Assembly (NCBI GenBank): GCA_024509875.1
Contig: JAMPIV010000584.1
Coordinates: 806,001 to 870,000, forward strand
Direction: 5' to 3'
Length of the DNA stretch: 64,000 nt
From: Oreohelix idahoensis
Lineage: Eukaryota > Mollusca > Gastropoda > Stylommatophora > Oreohelicidae
The stretch's first letter is position 1; each line of letters begins with the position of its first letter. The notes under the pieces are model-generated. The model had not been told where the DNA came from, made no database searches, and saw nothing but the letters and a program-made list of their open reading frames with translations. Made by a program: the position numbers and the translations under genes. Positions 62,893 to 64,000 of the stretch are shown here, one piece after another.

Positions 62893-63204
62893 CTGCAAGA
62901 GAAAATGAAAAATATATTAAAACTGCAGCAATGAAAAATTACTTCTATGCTACTTTGCCTTAAGAAATTCAGGCATTAAAATGAATGCTACATAATTAAA
63001 GATGTCATATGCCTCGCTGTTTAAATGTATAGCTTCTCTACATGTATTTTCAAAATAATATGAAGCAAAATGTCTGACATCAACTCGTACAAGCTTTAAC
63101 TGGCACTTCAGTGAATTACATAGAGCACGATATGCTTAATGAGTGTGTTTGAAAAAATATGAGCTTTAAAACAATATGACAAAAATAATAAAATCCACTT
63201 TTAA

Positions 63205-64000
63205 AATCATCATCATCATCTCAGCCCGTAACCCGTCATGGGTCGTAGGGGTGCCATGGTGGAAGCATCAGCAGACAGGGTCCTCCACTGCTATCTGTCC
63301 TCAGCAATGCATACAAGTGTGGAAAAAACCGTGCCCTGTCCATTCTTTGATGTTATCAGCCCAGGATTTTCTTTGCCTTCCTCTTCTCTGTTTATCTTCG
63401 ACTGTTCCCTGGAGGATCATTTTCGAAAGGGAGTCATGACGAGTTACATGCCCAAACCAGGCAAGCTTTCGACATTTCCCTACTGATAAAAGTGGTTCTT
63501 GGTGGCCTGCATACATGTTTATTTTCTCTCGAACAGACATTTGTTTTGTGCTCTTTATAGCAAATGCGCAAAATTCTTCTATAACATTTATACTCGAAAG
63601 CCTGAATCCTTCGCTCCGTATCTGTAGTGAGTGTCCAGCCCTCACACCCATAAAAGAGAATAGATAATACAAGTGATTTGTATAACTTGATCTTCACAGG
63701 AAAAAATGATGTTACTTTTCCAGATCACATTCAGCCTTGTCATGGCAGCTGAGGCCATCTCAAGTCTTGTCTTGATTTCTTTACTTGATCTTCCATCACT
63801 ACATATAGTGGACCCCAGATATTTAAAGGTGTTCACTTCTTCTAACTTTTGCCCATTTAACGTAATGTTGGTTGGAACATGTTACTTACGGCTATTCACC
63901 AATATCTTGCTTTTTTCTATATTAATTTCCATCCCACATGTTCTTGTTACTTTCTCCAGTCTAGAGGTAAGGTCTTGAAGTTCTGATTCTGTTCCCGCTA
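63205..64000 (-). mobile_element. LINE-C copy 2, cut by the window edge
   Basis: On the minus strand: [54 protein letters not shown] and the [15 protein letters not shown] end, then the GATGATGATGAT tail (63,208-63,222). Here Trp is kept in the place where copy 1 has a stop. There is a frame break near 63,650. The 5' part lies beyond the window. Confidence 0.93.

Overview
The window looks like AT-rich animal genomic DNA. It is dominated by one long gene read on the minus strand whose introns are packed with transposable elements. Spliced exons with GT/AG junctions, APE-type LINEs, a tRNA-derived SINE, two Ty3/gypsy LTR elements, a piggyBac transposon and small TTAA-flanked elements point to a metazoan. 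The repertoire (RTE-like LINEs, a Gmr1-like element, an R2B-type receptor phosphatase) suggests a marine or freshwater invertebrate, most likely a lophotrochozoan such as a mollusc; that assignment is inference.

The host gene is a receptor-type protein tyrosine phosphatase (RPTP) resembling the vertebrate R2B (mu/kappa/T/U) group. Sixteen exons were placed, from the transmembrane exon at 62.8 kb to the terminal exon at 1.03 kb. Phases match at every junction where consecutive exons were found. Membrane-proximal domain D1 is complete (KNRY, WPD loop, HC-X5-R loop, Q loop). Membrane-distal D2 keeps its HC-X5-R loop but has WQE where a WPD loop is expected. Two parts of the cytoplasmic region were not found: the exon joining D1 to D2 (expected between 11.4 and 13.9 kb) and the D2 segment that should lie between 7.06 and 7.41 kb. 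The extracellular region lies beyond the right edge of the window.

Intron contents, left to right: a 43-bp minisatellite (0-0.4 kb); LINE-A (1.6-3.35 kb); a Tc1-like palindromic element inside a second inverted repeat (5.5-6.4 kb); RNase-H-bearing LINE remnants (about 7.9-11.2 kb) with a 10-copy 70-bp satellite made from the LINE tail; a full-length but broken RTE-like LINE-B (14.5-19.2 kb) containing a younger LINE-C; a SINE (19.6 kb); a complete Gmr1-like Ty3/gypsy element with integrase ahead of reverse transcriptase (20.7-29.6 kb), split by a SINE; a LINE-A copy with a 5' inversion (29.7-30.4 kb); a GC-rich TTAA mini-element (31.8 kb); LINE-D copies, one nested in another (32.9-36.9 kb); an internally deleted LINE-B interrupted by a 1.07-kb TTAA element (37.2-38.8 kb); a complete gypsy element with identical 186-bp LTRs (44.0-48.7 kb); LINE-F with a 130-bp TTAA element (54.5-55.6 kb); a SINE (56.7 kb); a piggyBac element with all three catalytic Asp codons (57.4-60.8 kb); a 682-bp TTAA element (61.5-62.2 kb); and a second LINE-C copy running off the right edge.

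No operon, CRISPR array, rRNA or functional tRNA gene was seen. The most unusual points are the altered D2 of the phosphatase, the several TTAA-targeted element families in one locus, the Gmr1-like domain order, the satellite born from a LINE tail and the internally deleted LINE-B. Several transposon reading-frame breaks fall in homopolymer runs, so read-level checking of the assembly would help. Exact edges were set by target-site duplications (TSDs) where stated; other edges are approximate.
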